Positions 48,710-57,039 are shown, counted from the stretch's first letter. The stretch is DNA of 64,000 nt from Microbacterium sp. MYb45 (GCF_002979655.1 NZ_PCPG01000001.1:620001-684000); one strand, 5' to 3'. Made by a program: numbers and translations. The notes: a model not told the origin generated them from the sequence alone.

Positions 48710-48827
48710 TCGCCGCACCGGGATATCGTGCGACCCGGACAGAGGCCGCTGTCAAGCCCCTCCCTGGCGCCCTCCTCAGGCGACATTCTTCCCACGTGCG
48801 GCATAGCGTCGCAGAACGGGAGGCACC

Positions 48828-49088
48828 ATGAGCATCGGCAGCGGAATCGCGCTCTTCGTGATCGGGGCGATCCTCGTCTTCGCGGTGAACGTCGACATCC
48901 AATGGGTCGACCTCGACATGGTCGGGTACATCCTGATGGGCGCCGGCGTCGTCATCTTCCTCATCGGCATCGTGCTGCTCGCGCGTCGCCGCAGGACGGA
49001 GACGGTCTCGCGAACGTTCGTCGACCCGGCCACGGGCGAACCCACGACTCGTCGCTCCGTCAGCTCCAGCGGTGACGACGCGGTGTGA
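48828..49088 (+). CDS. small membrane protein (DUF6458-like)
   Basis: This 86-residue protein has two membrane helices (IGSGIALFVIGAILVFAV and MVGYILMGAGVVIFLIGIVLLA). A short WVDLDM turn joins them, and a basic, Ser/Thr-rich cytoplasmic tail of about 35 residues follows. This matches the actinobacterial family DUF6458 (from memory), whose function is unknown. ATG 48828 has GGGAGG 5 nt upstream. It lies 118 bp after hmp, and no strong terminator separates them, so co-transcription is possible. A strong hairpin follows it. Confidence 0.8.
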   Translation: MSIGSGIALFVIGAILVFAVNVDIQWVDLDMVGYILMGAGVVIFLIGIVLLARRRRTETVSRTFVDPATGEPTTRRSVSSSGDDAV

Positions 49089-49096
49089 GGACTGCG

Positions 49097-49132
49097 GATG
49101 GCGTCCGACGATCGCGGTCGTCGGACGCCATC
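49097..49132. terminator. 15-bp hairpin between convergent small genes
   Basis: GATGGCGTCCGACGA (49097-49111) and TCGTCGGACGCCATC (49118-49132) pair perfectly around a 6-nt loop. The right arm includes two bases of the stop codon of the minus-strand gene. It is probably a bidirectional terminator. Confidence 0.7.
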
Positions 49133-49448
49133 ACTCCGCGGGGCTGCTCTCGAGATGCTCCTCGATGAGTGTGATGCCTCCGCTGGAGCTAGCCGAGTGC
49201 GCGAGTTCCTCGATCCACTTCCGGCTCAAGTCCGGCGATTCCGGTTCCTGAAAGACGAACCGGAGAGGGATCGACGGGTGCAGCCAGAGCGTCGAGCGCC
49301 CGGGAGCATCGCCTTCGGGATGCCGCCATGAGAGCGTGAAGCTCTCGTTGCGTCGTAGCTTGGTGGCGATAACGACTTTCAGATGCGCGAGCGCGCGATC
49401 GTCGATCTGGATCGGAGTCTGCGTGTCGCCGTAGTACAGGCTCCCCAT
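49131..49448 (-). CDS. DUF7882-like small protein
   Basis: This 105-residue protein begins MGSLYYGDTQTPIQIDDRAL and continues LAHLKVVIATKLRRNESFTL, WRHPEGDAPGRSTLWLHPSIPL and FVFQEPESPDL. This pattern is common in Microbacteriaceae, often several copies per genome, and is frequently mislabelled ATP-dependent DNA ligase; it has no ligase motifs. Function is unknown. It is a useful family marker for the source organism. ATG 49448 is the only plausible start. The gene ends inside a terminator hairpin shared with the convergent small membrane protein gene. Confidence 0.8.
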   Translation of the reverse strand: MGSLYYGDTQTPIQIDDRALAHLKVVIATKLRRNESFTLSWRHPEGDAPGRSTLWLHPSIPLRFVFQEPESPDLSRKWIEELAHSASSSGGITLIEEHLESSPAE

Positions 49449-49617
49449 CAGCGAACGAACATAGCGATGGGATGGGCGGCACGGGTCATGCGACTCCTCG
49501 ACAGTGTGGCCACGGACCGAGGGAGTCCGGGTACTCGAACTCTAGCCATGGACTTCAGCTCGCACTGTGCCGGCGTCGCGACCCGCCGCAGAATGCGAAC
49601 AGACTCTTCGCCGGGTG

Positions 49618-50532
49618 TCACGCCGGGATCAGCGACGGCGGTGTGCCGAAGGCCTGCTGGTATGCAGTGGCGAAGCGTGACGAGTGGCTGAAACCCCAGC
49701 GGCGCGCGACATCGCCGACCGAGCGCCCGTTGCCGTTCTGGAGGTCTCTGCGGGCGCCCTCGAGTCGTGCCCGGCGGAGGGCCTCGGTGGGAGTGATGTC
49801 GAGAGCTCGCCGGAACGCGTACTGGAGCCCTCTCGTGGAGATGTAGGCGGCAGCTGCGACATCGTCGATCGTGATCGGCAGGTGCGCGTTCTCGTCGATG
49901 TAGGCAAGCGCCCGGCGGACAGCCACCGGAGCTCCCGCCCGCTGGGCGGGGCGGCGCAGAGCCTCGGTGAAGCTCGTGGGGAACGCGGAGAGGGTCATCA
50001 TCAGGGCATGGCGTTCGAGTTCGGCGGCGATCAGCGGGTCGGAGCCCGAGAGGGCGAGTGCCTGGTCGACATACGCGAACATCGTCTCCCAGCGCCGCGC
50101 GTCGGCGGCCGAGTGCGGCGCGAGCCCGGTCGTGCGCAACTTCAGGCCGTCATCGCCGGTCAACTGTCGTGCCCGCTCTTCGGCTGCGGGTCGGTCGAAG
50201 ACGAGGGCGCGGACGTCGGCCGATCGGTCCCACTTCGCCTCCACTCGGGTGCCGTCGGAGATCCACGGTGCGCCCGGAGTGAGGCTGTGGCGCGCGGACC
50301 AGACCCGAGCATCCGGAGCGTCGACACGGCACACGAGGATCTGGTCGAGTGGCTCGGCCGTCGAATGCACCTGCGCCGCTAGTCGGTAGTTGACGAGCGT
50401 GACGCTGCGAAGCTCTTCGGACCGCCAGTCGAACCGGAAGCGCCGAGGGTCTGCATCCTGAAGCGCTGCAGAGGGAACGAACTGTTGCCACGTGGACTCG
50501 ACCTGCTCGATGTCGGTGGACGTGAACTGCAT
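49618..50532 (-). CDS. AraC family transcriptional regulator
   Basis: This 304-residue protein has an N-terminal sensor region of about 195 residues. A C-terminal AraC domain has two helix-turn-helix units: PITIDDVAAAAYISTRGLQYAFRRA and SVGDVARRWGFSHSSRFATAYQQAFG. The N-terminal region (RFDWRSEELRSVTLVNYRLAA, VCRVDAPD) resembles the cupin-like AraC_binding_2 type. Its effector and targets are unknown, and no obvious target gene is adjacent. ATG 50532 is chosen for its AAGGAGC ribosome site 5 nt upstream; the in-frame extension to 50646 would overlap the exonuclease gene. Confidence 0.88.
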   Translation of the reverse strand: MQFTSTDIEQVESTWQQFVPSAALQDADPRRFRFDWRSEELRSVTLVNYRLAAQVHSTAEPLDQILVCRVDAPDARVWSARHSLTPGAPWISDGTRVEAKWDRSADVRALVFDRPAAEERARQLTGDDGLKLRTTGLAPHSAADARRWETMFAYVDQALALSGSDPLIAAELERHALMMTLSAFPTSFTEALRRPAQRAGAPVAVRRALAYIDENAHLPITIDDVAAAAYISTRGLQYAFRRALDITPTEALRRARLEGARRDLQNGNGRSVGDVARRWGFSHSSRFATAYQQAFGTPPSLIPA

Positions 50533-50642
50533 GGGTGCTCCTTGTTCCTCGCACCGCGATCCCACTCGGCGGTGCCTGACAGGAGCGTAGCCCAGTGTGT
50601 CGACCGGCCGCGCATCAGCTGATCGGCAGCTTTTCGGCTCCG

Positions 50643-51368
50643 TCACCGGGCGGCGGTTCGAGCCGATCGCACGGGCCAGCTGCCGTCGATCGATTCCTCC
50701 GGATCGAGTCGGCCGATGCTCACGAAGTACTCCGTGAGGCTGGCCGCCTGCGAGCGCGCCCAGCCGATCTGATTCGTGTGCAGCTCTGCCGGGGTCTCGG
50801 GGAGGGAGAAGCGACGAGCGAGGGCTTGCGCCACACGACCGGCGGCGATCGCATCCGCGGACGCCTCATGCGCGCCGTCGAGCACGACCGCGTAGTGGGC
50901 GGCTACCACTTCGAGCGTGCGTCGCCCGCGGCGGTATCGGTCGTACGCCTTGTCGATCACCAGAGGGTCGATGATGGGGGAAGGGGCGGTCAGAGGGACG
51001 ATTCCATGTCGGGCGGCCTCGTGCGCGAGCAGCGAGAAGTCGTACGCGGCGTTGTACGCGACCACCGGCACATTCTGCTCCAGCAGCGACCGTAGGGCCG
51101 CCGTGACCTCAGCGACGACTTCGGGCGACGGTCGCCCCTCCGCCCGCGCGTGTTCCGTGGTGATGCCGTGCACCGCACTGGCGCCATCCGGGATCGGGAT
51201 GCCCGGATCGGCGAGCCAGGAGCGGGCGGCGATCTCGCGTCCTGCGGCATCGAGGACACCGACGTACGCGGTGACCACCCGATCGGACTCGACATCGACG
51301 CCGGTCGTCTCCAGGTCGAACACCCCGACACGGGTGAGCCACGCAGGGAGCGGGGGACCGGATGGCAT
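50643..51368 (-). CDS. DnaQ-like 3'-5' exonuclease
   Basis: This 241-residue exonuclease-fold protein has the DEDDh motifs: VFDLETTGVD (ExoI), NAAYDFSLLAHEA (ExoII) and HEASADAIAAGRV (ExoIII with His and Asp). It resembles the epsilon subunit or a stand-alone actinobacterial exonuclease rather than an Orn-type enzyme. The C-terminal region (HTNQIGWARSQAASLTEYF) is a conserved accessory helix. The DNA or RNA substrate is uncertain. ATG 51368 follows a TAGCGT hexamer by 6 nt. It is divergent from the alpha/beta hydrolase at 51435. Confidence 0.9.
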   Translation of the reverse strand: MPSGPPLPAWLTRVGVFDLETTGVDVESDRVVTAYVGVLDAAGREIAARSWLADPGIPIPDGASAVHGITTEHARAEGRPSPEVVAEVTAALRSLLEQNVPVVAYNAAYDFSLLAHEAARHGIVPLTAPSPIIDPLVIDKAYDRYRRGRRTLEVVAAHYAVVLDGAHEASADAIAAGRVAQALARRFSLPETPAELHTNQIGWARSQAASLTEYFVSIGRLDPEESIDGSWPVRSARTAAR

Positions 51369-51374
51369 GCCTTC

Positions 51375-51380
51375 ACGCTA
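51375..51380 (-). promoter_or_regulatory. -10 hexamer TAGCGT for the exonuclease gene
   Basis: TAGCGT on the minus strand ends 6 nt before ATG 51368; leaderless spacing. Confidence 0.5.
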
Positions 51381-51422
51381 TGCGCGGGCGCAGACATCCA
51401 GGGGAAGGCGCACGGCGACTCG

Positions 51423-51428
51423 TAGACT
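51423..51428 (+). promoter_or_regulatory. -10 hexamer TAGACT for the alpha/beta hydrolase gene
   Basis: TAGACT ends 6 nt before ATG 51435. With the minus-strand TAGCGT nearby it forms a compact divergent, doubly leaderless promoter region of 66 bp. Confidence 0.6.
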
Positions 51429-51434
51429 CGGAGC

Positions 51435-52334
51435 ATGACCGTGCCTTCCCCCTATGCGGACCGCCTTCATCGACTCCCCGTGCAGCGCCACGCGGTAGAG
51501 GTGCGTGGAGCGACCACGGCGTACTGGGTCTACGGGCCTGAGAAGGCGGAGACGACGGTGATCGCTGTGCACGGCTTCCGCGGTGATCATCACGGGCTCG
51601 AACCAGTGTTGGCGTACCTCCCCGAGGTGCGTGTGGTCGCGCCTGATCTTCCCGGGTTCGGGGAATCAGCGCCTCTGCCCGGGCGCAGACACGACCTGGA
51701 CGAGTATGCCGGTTGGCTTGACGACTTCGCAGCAGCGGTCGCCCCCGGCGCCATCATCCTGGGGCACTCCTTCGGATCCATCGTGACGGCGGCGGCGGTC
51801 GCCCGGGGACTGCGGACTCCGCGCCTGATCCTGCTGAACCCGATCGGGGCTCCGGCGCTGGAGGGACCGAAGGGTCTCATGACGCGCTTGGCCGTTTTCT
51901 ACTACGCTCTCGGTGCCCGACTTCCGGAGAGACTCGGAACCGCGCTGCTGCGCAACCGCATCATCGTCCGCGTGATGAGCATCACGATGGCCAAGACCAG
52001 GGATCCCGCGCTCCGTCGTTTCATCCACGACCAGCACGACACATATTTCTCGCGATTCTCGGACCGGGATGTGCTCCGGGACGCCTTCATCGCGAGCGTC
52101 TCTCACGACGTCCGCGAATTCGCTCGCGAGATCGATGTTCCGACCCTGCTCGTCGCTGCAGAGCGTGACGACATCACCCCGATCGAGGCAGAACGCAGGC
52201 TGGCGGCGCTGTTCCCCGACGCGACACTCGTGGAGATCGCCGAGGTGGGGCATCTCATCCACTACGAGACGCCGGCAGAGGCGGCGGGCGCCGTTCGTCG
52301 GTTCCTCAGGATTCCCGTCGGGCGAGGCCGATAA
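51435..52334 (+). CDS. alpha/beta hydrolase
   Basis: This 299-residue alpha/beta-fold hydrolase has AVHGFRGDHHGLEPVL (oxyanion loop) and the nucleophile elbow ILGHSFGSIV. PTLLVAAERDDIT carries an acidic residue, and EVGHLIHYETP carries the catalytic His. It lacks a signal peptide. The fold covers esterases, haloalkane dehalogenases and C-C hydrolases; the substrate is not readable. Its last 29 bp overlap the 3' end of the convergent Lrp-type regulator gene. ATG 51435 follows a TAGACT hexamer at leaderless spacing. Confidence 0.86.
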   Translation: MTVPSPYADRLHRLPVQRHAVEVRGATTAYWVYGPEKAETTVIAVHGFRGDHHGLEPVLAYLPEVRVVAPDLPGFGESAPLPGRRHDLDEYAGWLDDFAAAVAPGAIILGHSFGSIVTAAAVARGLRTPRLILLNPIGAPALEGPKGLMTRLAVFYYALGARLPERLGTALLRNRIIVRVMSITMAKTRDPALRRFIHDQHDTYFSRFSDRDVLRDAFIASVSHDVREFAREIDVPTLLVAAERDDITPIEAERRLAALFPDATLVEIAEVGHLIHYETPAEAAGAVRRFLRIPVGRGR

Positions 52335-52779
52335 GGCCTGCGACCCGGAACGGGATGACCTCGCCCATCGCGAGCGAGGTCTCCGTGCGCTCGACGCCTT
52401 CGATCGAGAGGATGCGGGCGTCGGTGTCGAAGAGGTGGCGTGCGTCCCTGCACGCGACACGAGCGAGCAGGTCGATCGAGCCGCTCAAGCCGTGCGCCTG
52501 TACGACTTCAGGGATCCGCGCGAGCTCGTTGATGATACGCGGCAGTTCGGTCTGGCGTACGCCGATGCTCACGAACGCCTGCAGGGGGAAGCCCAGGACG
52601 TCCGGCGAGAACGATCGCTCGTAGGAGAGGAAGATGCCGCTCTGCTCGAGGCGTGTCATCCGCGCCTGGATCGTGTTGCGGGACAGCCCGAGATTCTCCG
52701 CCAGCGCGACGATGGTGATCCTCGGATCATCGGCGAGGGCGGCGAGAAGCTCGAGATCGATGCGGTCGAGTCCTGGCAT
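52306..52779 (-). CDS. Lrp/AsnC family transcriptional regulator
   Basis: This 157-residue regulator has an N-terminal helix-turn-helix (RITIVALAENLGLSRNTIQARM) and a C-terminal RAM/AsnC effector domain (LQAFVSIGVRQTEL, VVQAHGLSGSIDLLARVAC). Such proteins sense amino acids and form octamers. It is divergent from the branched-chain 2-oxoacid dehydrogenase genes and very likely controls them, in the manner of BkdR-type regulators (inference from position). A perfect GCTCAAGC dyad lies between them. ATG 52779 has TAGGGT (52788-52793) 8 nt upstream. Its end overlaps the alpha/beta hydrolase gene. Confidence 0.9.
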   Translation of the reverse strand: MPGLDRIDLELLAALADDPRITIVALAENLGLSRNTIQARMTRLEQSGIFLSYERSFSPDVLGFPLQAFVSIGVRQTELPRIINELARIPEVVQAHGLSGSIDLLARVACRDARHLFDTDARILSIEGVERTETSLAMGEVIPFRVAGLIGLARRES

Positions 52780-52825
52780 AGTGCCAAACCCTAGCAGTCG
52801 GACTTGGCGTCAAATTGTGCAACAT

Positions 52826-52852
52826 GCTCAAGCCTCGCAAGAATGCTTGAGC
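52826..52852. promoter_or_regulatory. candidate Lrp operator
   Basis: GCTCAAGC (52826-52833) and GCTTGAGC (52845-52852) are perfect inverted repeats whose centres are 19 bp apart. A second, offset dyad CCTCGC/GCGAGG (52833-52838, 52851-52856) overlaps it. It lies between the Lrp-type gene and bkdA. Confidence 0.5.
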
Positions 52853-52869
52853 GAGGTGTTCAGCGGACG

Positions 52870-52875
52870 TACCCT
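52870..52875 (+). promoter_or_regulatory. -10 hexamer TACCCT for the bkd operon
   Basis: TACCCT lies 6 nt before an in-frame ATG at 52882. The transcript should start there, giving either a leaderless N-terminal extension of 22 residues or a 66-nt leader to the SD-preceded ATG at 52948. Confidence 0.5.
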
Positions 52876-52947
52876 CAGAGCATGCCGGTGATGACGCCGG
52901 CGTCAACGCGCGGAGCCTCACGAGGGCCGCCGACGAGGAGGACGACG

Positions 52948-54063
52948 ATGTCACCGCAGATCACCCCCATCGCAGACACCGCCCAGGATCTCGAACTCTC
53001 CGAACGCATCCTGGCTCCTGACGGGAGCCGTGTGTCGAACCCTCGACTGGATCCCTTCGTCGCCGACGTGGATGCTGGGCAGTTGCGGTCGCTGCTGCGC
53101 GACATGATCATCCTGCGCCGCATCGATGCCGAGGGCGTCGCGTTGCAACGCCAGGGACAGCTGGGCCTCTGGGCGCCGTGCCAGGGGCAGGAGGCGACGC
53201 AGATCGGGACCGCGCGGGCACTCGCTCCTGAGGACTACGTGTTCCCCAGCTACCGGGAGACCGGGGTCATTTACGCACGCGGCGCCCAGCCCGGCGACTA
53301 CGTGCGCATGTGGCGAGGAGAAGAGGGCGCGGCCTACGACCCTGCAGCGCTGGGCGTCGCGCCTCTGCAGATCATCATCGGCGCACAGACGCTGCACGCG
53401 GTGGGGTACGCCCTGGGCATCCAGCGCGACGGTGCGGACGAGGTCGCGGTGACCTATTTCGGCGACGGAGCGACCAGCCAGGGCGACGTCAACGAGGCGA
53501 TGATCTTCGCGGCGTCGTACCAGGCGCCGGTGGTCTTCGTGTGCCAGAACAACCATTGGGCGATCTCCGAGCCGGTCGCCGTGCAATCGCAGTTCCCGAT
53601 CGCGGGTCGGGCTCCGGGATTCGGCATCCCGAGCCTCCGTGTCGACGGGAACGACGTGCTCGCATGCATGGCCGCCATGCGCTGGGCGTTGCAGCATGCA
53701 CGCTCCGGCAAGGGCCCCGCCTACATCGAAGCCGTGACCTATCGCATGGGGCCGCACACCACGGCGGACGACCCGACGCGCTACCGCGACGCGGAGGAGC
53801 TCGAGTCCTGGCGGCGACGCGATCCGATCGCACGACTGGAGGCGCACCTCCGGGCCAGCGGTGACCTCACCGACGAGCACGTCGCCGAGACTCAGGCCGC
53901 CGCCGACGCGGTCGCGAAGGAGATGCGTGCTGCGTGCCTCGGAATGGTCACGCGTCCGCCGCTCGCGGTCTTCGACGGTGTCTACGCCGAACCCCACACG
54001 GGCCTCGAGCGTCAGCGCGGCGAGTATGCGGCGTACCTCGCCTCCTTCGAGAGCGAGGCGTGA
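52948..54063 (+). CDS. bkdA: branched-chain 2-oxoacid dehydrogenase E1 component, alpha subunit
   Basis: This 371-residue thiamine-diphosphate enzyme subunit decarboxylates 2-oxoacids. The ThDP motif runs from FGDGATSQGDVNEAM to QNNHWAISEP. YVFPSYRETGVIYARG, GKGPAYIEAVTYRMGPHTTADDPTRY (phosphorylation-loop region) and LQRQGQLGLWAPCQGQEA are family blocks. Pyruvate dehydrogenase E1 alpha is similar; the neighbouring leucine-catabolic operon and Lrp regulator favour branched-chain substrates. ATG 52948 has GAGGAGG about 6 nt upstream. An in-frame ATG at 52882 at leaderless spacing is an alternative start. Confidence 0.9.
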   Translation: MSPQITPIADTAQDLELSERILAPDGSRVSNPRLDPFVADVDAGQLRSLLRDMIILRRIDAEGVALQRQGQLGLWAPCQGQEATQIGTARALAPEDYVFPSYRETGVIYARGAQPGDYVRMWRGEEGAAYDPAALGVAPLQIIIGAQTLHAVGYALGIQRDGADEVAVTYFGDGATSQGDVNEAMIFAASYQAPVVFVCQNNHWAISEPVAVQSQFPIAGRAPGFGIPSLRVDGNDVLACMAAMRWALQHARSGKGPAYIEAVTYRMGPHTTADDPTRYRDAEELESWRRRDPIARLEAHLRASGDLTDEHVAETQAAADAVAKEMRAACLGMVTRPPLAVFDGVYAEPHTGLERQRGEYAAYLASFESEA

Positions 54064-54065
54064 AC

Positions 54066-55076
54066 ATGACCGAGCTCACTCTCGGAAAGGCGCTCGGCGC
54101 CGGCCTGCGGCAGGCCATGCGCGACGATGACAAGGTCGTGCTCCTGGGCGAGGACATCGGCAAGCTCGGTGGTGTCTTCCGCATCACCGACGGGCTTCTC
54201 GACGAGTTCGGAGCAGCGAGAGTGATCGACACTCCGCTCGCCGAGTCCGGCATCGTCGGCACAGCCGTGGGCCTCGCCTTCCGCGGTTATCGTCCTGTCG
54301 TCGAGATCCAGTTCGACGGCTTCGTGTATCCCGCCTTCGACCAGATCGTCGCCCAGGTCGCGAAGCTCCACTACCGCACACAGGGCCGGGTCAAGATGCC
54401 CATCACGATCCGGATCCCCTGGGCAGGAGGCATCGGCGCGGCGGAACATCACTCGGAGTCGCCCGAGGCGTATTTCGTGCATACGGCAGGCATCCGCGTG
54501 ATCGCGGTGTCGAACCCCGAAGACGCATACCGGAGCCTGCGTCAGGCGATCGCGTCGGATGATCCTGTGGTCTTCTTCGAGCCGAAGCGGCTCTACCACC
54601 ACAAGGGGGACGTCGACCTCGAAGCTCCCCTCGCGGACGCGCCGCCGATGGGACTGGCGCGCGTCGTGCGGGCAGGGACGGATGCGACGCTGATCACCTA
54701 TGGGGCGATGGTCTCCACCGCCCTGCAGGCCGCGGAAGCCGCGGAGGACGAAGGGACATCCCTGGAGGTCATCGATCTGCGCTCGCTCTCGCCCGTCGAC
54801 TACGACTCGGTCGCCGCGTCGGTACGGAAGACCGGACGGGTCGTGGTCGCACACGAGGCATCTCGTGAAGCCGGTGTCGCGGCCGAGGTGATCGCGAGCA
54901 TCACGGAGCGCTGCTTCGAGTATCTGGAGTCGGCACCGTTGCGGGTGACCGGCCACGACGTGCCGTACCCGCCGGCGAAGCTCGAGAAGTATCACCTTCC
55001 TGATCTCGACCGGCTGCTGGACGCCGTCGATCGGGTACTGGATCGGCCGAACAGCCTGACGGGAGCAGAAGCATGA
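54066..55076 (+). CDS. bkdB: branched-chain 2-oxoacid dehydrogenase E1 component, beta subunit
   Basis: This 336-residue E1 beta subunit pairs with the alpha subunit encoded just upstream. LLGEDIGKLGGVFRITDGL, RVIDTPLAESGIVGTAVGLA, PWAGGIGAAEHHSESPEAYF and EVIDLRSLSPVDYDSV are standard blocks of the pyrimidine-binding and C-terminal transketolase domains. The start is ATG 54066; a GTG at 54060 overlaps the upstream stop and is a near-equivalent alternative. The stop overlaps the E2 start by ATGA, so E1 and E2 are translationally coupled. Confidence 0.93.
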   Translation: MTELTLGKALGAGLRQAMRDDDKVVLLGEDIGKLGGVFRITDGLLDEFGAARVIDTPLAESGIVGTAVGLAFRGYRPVVEIQFDGFVYPAFDQIVAQVAKLHYRTQGRVKMPITIRIPWAGGIGAAEHHSESPEAYFVHTAGIRVIAVSNPEDAYRSLRQAIASDDPVVFFEPKRLYHHKGDVDLEAPLADAPPMGLARVVRAGTDATLITYGAMVSTALQAAEAAEDEGTSLEVIDLRSLSPVDYDSVAASVRKTGRVVVAHEASREAGVAAEVIASITERCFEYLESAPLRVTGHDVPYPPAKLEKYHLPDLDRLLDAVDRVLDRPNSLTGAEA

Positions 55077-56434
55077 TCGCGGAATTCCGTCTTCCCGACC
55101 TCGGAGAAGGGCTGGCCGAGGCCGAGGTCGTGCAATGGCTGGTCGCCCCGGGGGACTCGGTCGCCCTCAACCAGACACTGGCCGAGGTGGAGACCGCGAA
55201 GGCCGTGGTCGAGTTGCCGTCGCCGTACGAAGGCACGGTGGCAACCCTCCACGCGGAAGCAGGCGAGACGGTCGCCGTCGGGGCGGCACTGATCGACTTC
55301 GAGGTCGTCGGTGAAGAGGAGAGCACATCCGCGCCGATGCCGGAGGCGGACGAGAAGGCTCAGCCGAACCTCGTCGGATACGGCGCTGCCCCCACCGCGA
55401 CCGGACGACCGGCCCGTCGCGCACGTCGCAGCGGAGCGGTGCCGGCGGTTGTCGACACAGCGGTGCTCGAGGCTGCGCCGCACGACGCCACGCCATCGTC
55501 CGCGGTCGACTCCGTGGTGGAGCGGCCGCGCTCGACGCCTCCGGTCCGCGCACACGCGAAGCGTCTCGGGATCGACCTCGTGCTGGTGGCCGCAGAGGTC
55601 GGAGACCGGGTGATCACTCGCGCTGACGTCGACGCCTACGCCGAAAGGGTAGGAGTGCGCAGTCAGGCCACGGCGGACGTCCCCGTCGCCGCCCCGTCGT
55701 CGCCGTTCACGCCCGGTGCTCCCGGCGACGGGGCGCGTGAGACCCGCGTACCGATTCGCGGAGTCCGCAAGCACACGGCCGCGGCGATGGTCCAGAGCGC
55801 TTTCACGGCACCTCACGTGACCGTCTTCCACACGGTGGACGTGACGGCGACCATGGACCTCCTTGCGAGCCTTCGAGACGATCGCTCACTCAGCGAGCAT
55901 CGGATCGGACCACTCGCAGTGGTGGCGAAGGCCGTGTGCCTCGCGCTCGGACGCACCCCCGGACTCAACTCCCGGTGGGACGAGGCTGCCGGCGAGATCG
56001 TCCAGCACCACTACGTCGACCTGGGGATCGCGGCCGCGACAGATCGCGGGCTCATCGTGCCGATGATCCGCGACGCGGAGCGGCTGACTCTGGTGGAACT
56101 CGCGGGCGCGGTGAGAGCTCTCGCCGAGGTCGCGCGTTCGGGGAAGACCTCGCCGGCGGAGCTGGCCGGAGGCACCTTCTCGATCTCGAACATCGGGGTG
56201 TTCGGCGTCGATGCCGGCACACCCATCCTCCCGCCCGGCCAATCCGGGATTCTCGCGGTCGGCGCCGTGCGTCGTCAGCCCTGGGAGTTCCGCGGAGAGA
56301 TCGCCCTCCGTCAGGTGATGACGCTCAGCCTCTCGTTCGACCACAGGCTCGTCGACGGCGCGGAAGGCGCGCGGTTCCTCAAGGATGTCGCGGACATCCT
56401 CGAGGAGCCGGGCCGGGCGATGCTTCTCAGATAG
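55073..56434 (+). CDS. bkdC: dihydrolipoamide acyltransferase (E2) of the branched-chain 2-oxoacid dehydrogenase complex
   Basis: This 453-residue E2 core protein has one N-terminal lipoyl domain with lipoyl-Lys43 in VETAKAVVELP. A Pro/Ala/Glu-rich linker and a peripheral-subunit-binding domain (RAHAKRLGIDLVLVAAEVGDR, about 160-195) follow. The catalytic acyltransferase domain ends with SFDHRLVDGAEGARFL, which has the active-site His and Asp. No E3 (lipoamide dehydrogenase) gene is in the window; it must be supplied from elsewhere. The 3' end overlaps the convergent TetR gene by 8 bp. Confidence 0.94.
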   Translation: MIAEFRLPDLGEGLAEAEVVQWLVAPGDSVALNQTLAEVETAKAVVELPSPYEGTVATLHAEAGETVAVGAALIDFEVVGEEESTSAPMPEADEKAQPNLVGYGAAPTATGRPARRARRSGAVPAVVDTAVLEAAPHDATPSSAVDSVVERPRSTPPVRAHAKRLGIDLVLVAAEVGDRVITRADVDAYAERVGVRSQATADVPVAAPSSPFTPGAPGDGARETRVPIRGVRKHTAAAMVQSAFTAPHVTVFHTVDVTATMDLLASLRDDRSLSEHRIGPLAVVAKAVCLALGRTPGLNSRWDEAAGEIVQHHYVDLGIAAATDRGLIVPMIRDAERLTLVELAGAVRALAEVARSGKTSPAELAGGTFSISNIGVFGVDAGTPILPPGQSGILAVGAVRRQPWEFRGEIALRQVMTLSLSFDHRLVDGAEGARFLKDVADILEEPGRAMLLR

Positions 56435-57035
56435 TCGCGCGAAGTGCGGCGTCCGCCATCGCGACCAGCACGGTCGCGGTGGCGGAGTGGCGCCGTGCTG
56501 CCGCACGCGTGCTGTGCGGCGTGGAATTGATGAGGCCGAAGCAGGCTTGGACTCGAAGGCGGAGCTCTTCCTGGTCCGCTCCGCCGGCGCCCGCGGTGTG
56601 CAGCGGCGCGAGCGCGTCCATCCAGAGGTCGATGTACGCGCGTTGCAGCCGACGGACGGCTGCCCGATCCGCTTCGGACAGGTGGGCGACGTCGCGGTCC
56701 TGCACCTGGATCACCTCGGCGTTCCCGAGGGCGAAATCGACATGGAAGGTGATCAGCCCGTGCATCCGCTCATCCGGGCTCGGGGTGTTCTCCGCCACCC
56801 GCCGCCCGCCGTTGATCAAGTCCTCGCTGACTTTGACGAGAACCGCGCCGAGCAATGCCTGCTTGCCGGCGAAGTGTCGGTAGACAGCCGGGCCGGACAC
56901 GCCGACGGCGGCGCCGATGTCTTCCAGGCTCACGCCGCTGTATCCGCGCGCGGCGAAGAGGCGCGCGGCGGCGTGCAGGATCGCATCAGACCGTTCGGCC
57001 TTTGCGCGGTCTCGGGCGGTGACCGGGCTTGTCAT
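56427..57035 (-). CDS. TetR family transcriptional regulator
   Basis: This 202-residue repressor has a TetR helix-turn-helix at about residues 15-60 (ILHAAARLFAARGYSGVSLED, VGVSGPAVYRHFAGKQALL). A helical ligand-binding domain follows. It is divergent from the acyl-CoA carboxylase/dehydrogenase operon at 57147, with a palindrome GGTTAGTG-CA-CACTAACC between them. Regulators in this position in related actinobacteria respond to acyl-CoA intermediates of leucine breakdown, as with the TetR gene beside accD1 in M. tuberculosis (context-based). The 3' end overlaps the E2 gene. Confidence 0.92.
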   Translation of the reverse strand: MTSPVTARDRAKAERSDAILHAAARLFAARGYSGVSLEDIGAAVGVSGPAVYRHFAGKQALLGAVLVKVSEDLINGGRRVAENTPSPDERMHGLITFHVDFALGNAEVIQVQDRDVAHLSEADRAAVRRLQRAYIDLWMDALAPLHTAGAGGADQEELRLRVQACFGLINSTPHSTRAAARRHSATATVLVAMADAALRATI

Positions 57036-57039
57036 CTCA

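Noticed and set aside
49131..49448. ATP-dependent DNA ligase label for the small protein
   Set aside because: It has no KxDG-type nucleotidyltransferase motif and is only 105 residues; the common database label appears to be an error.
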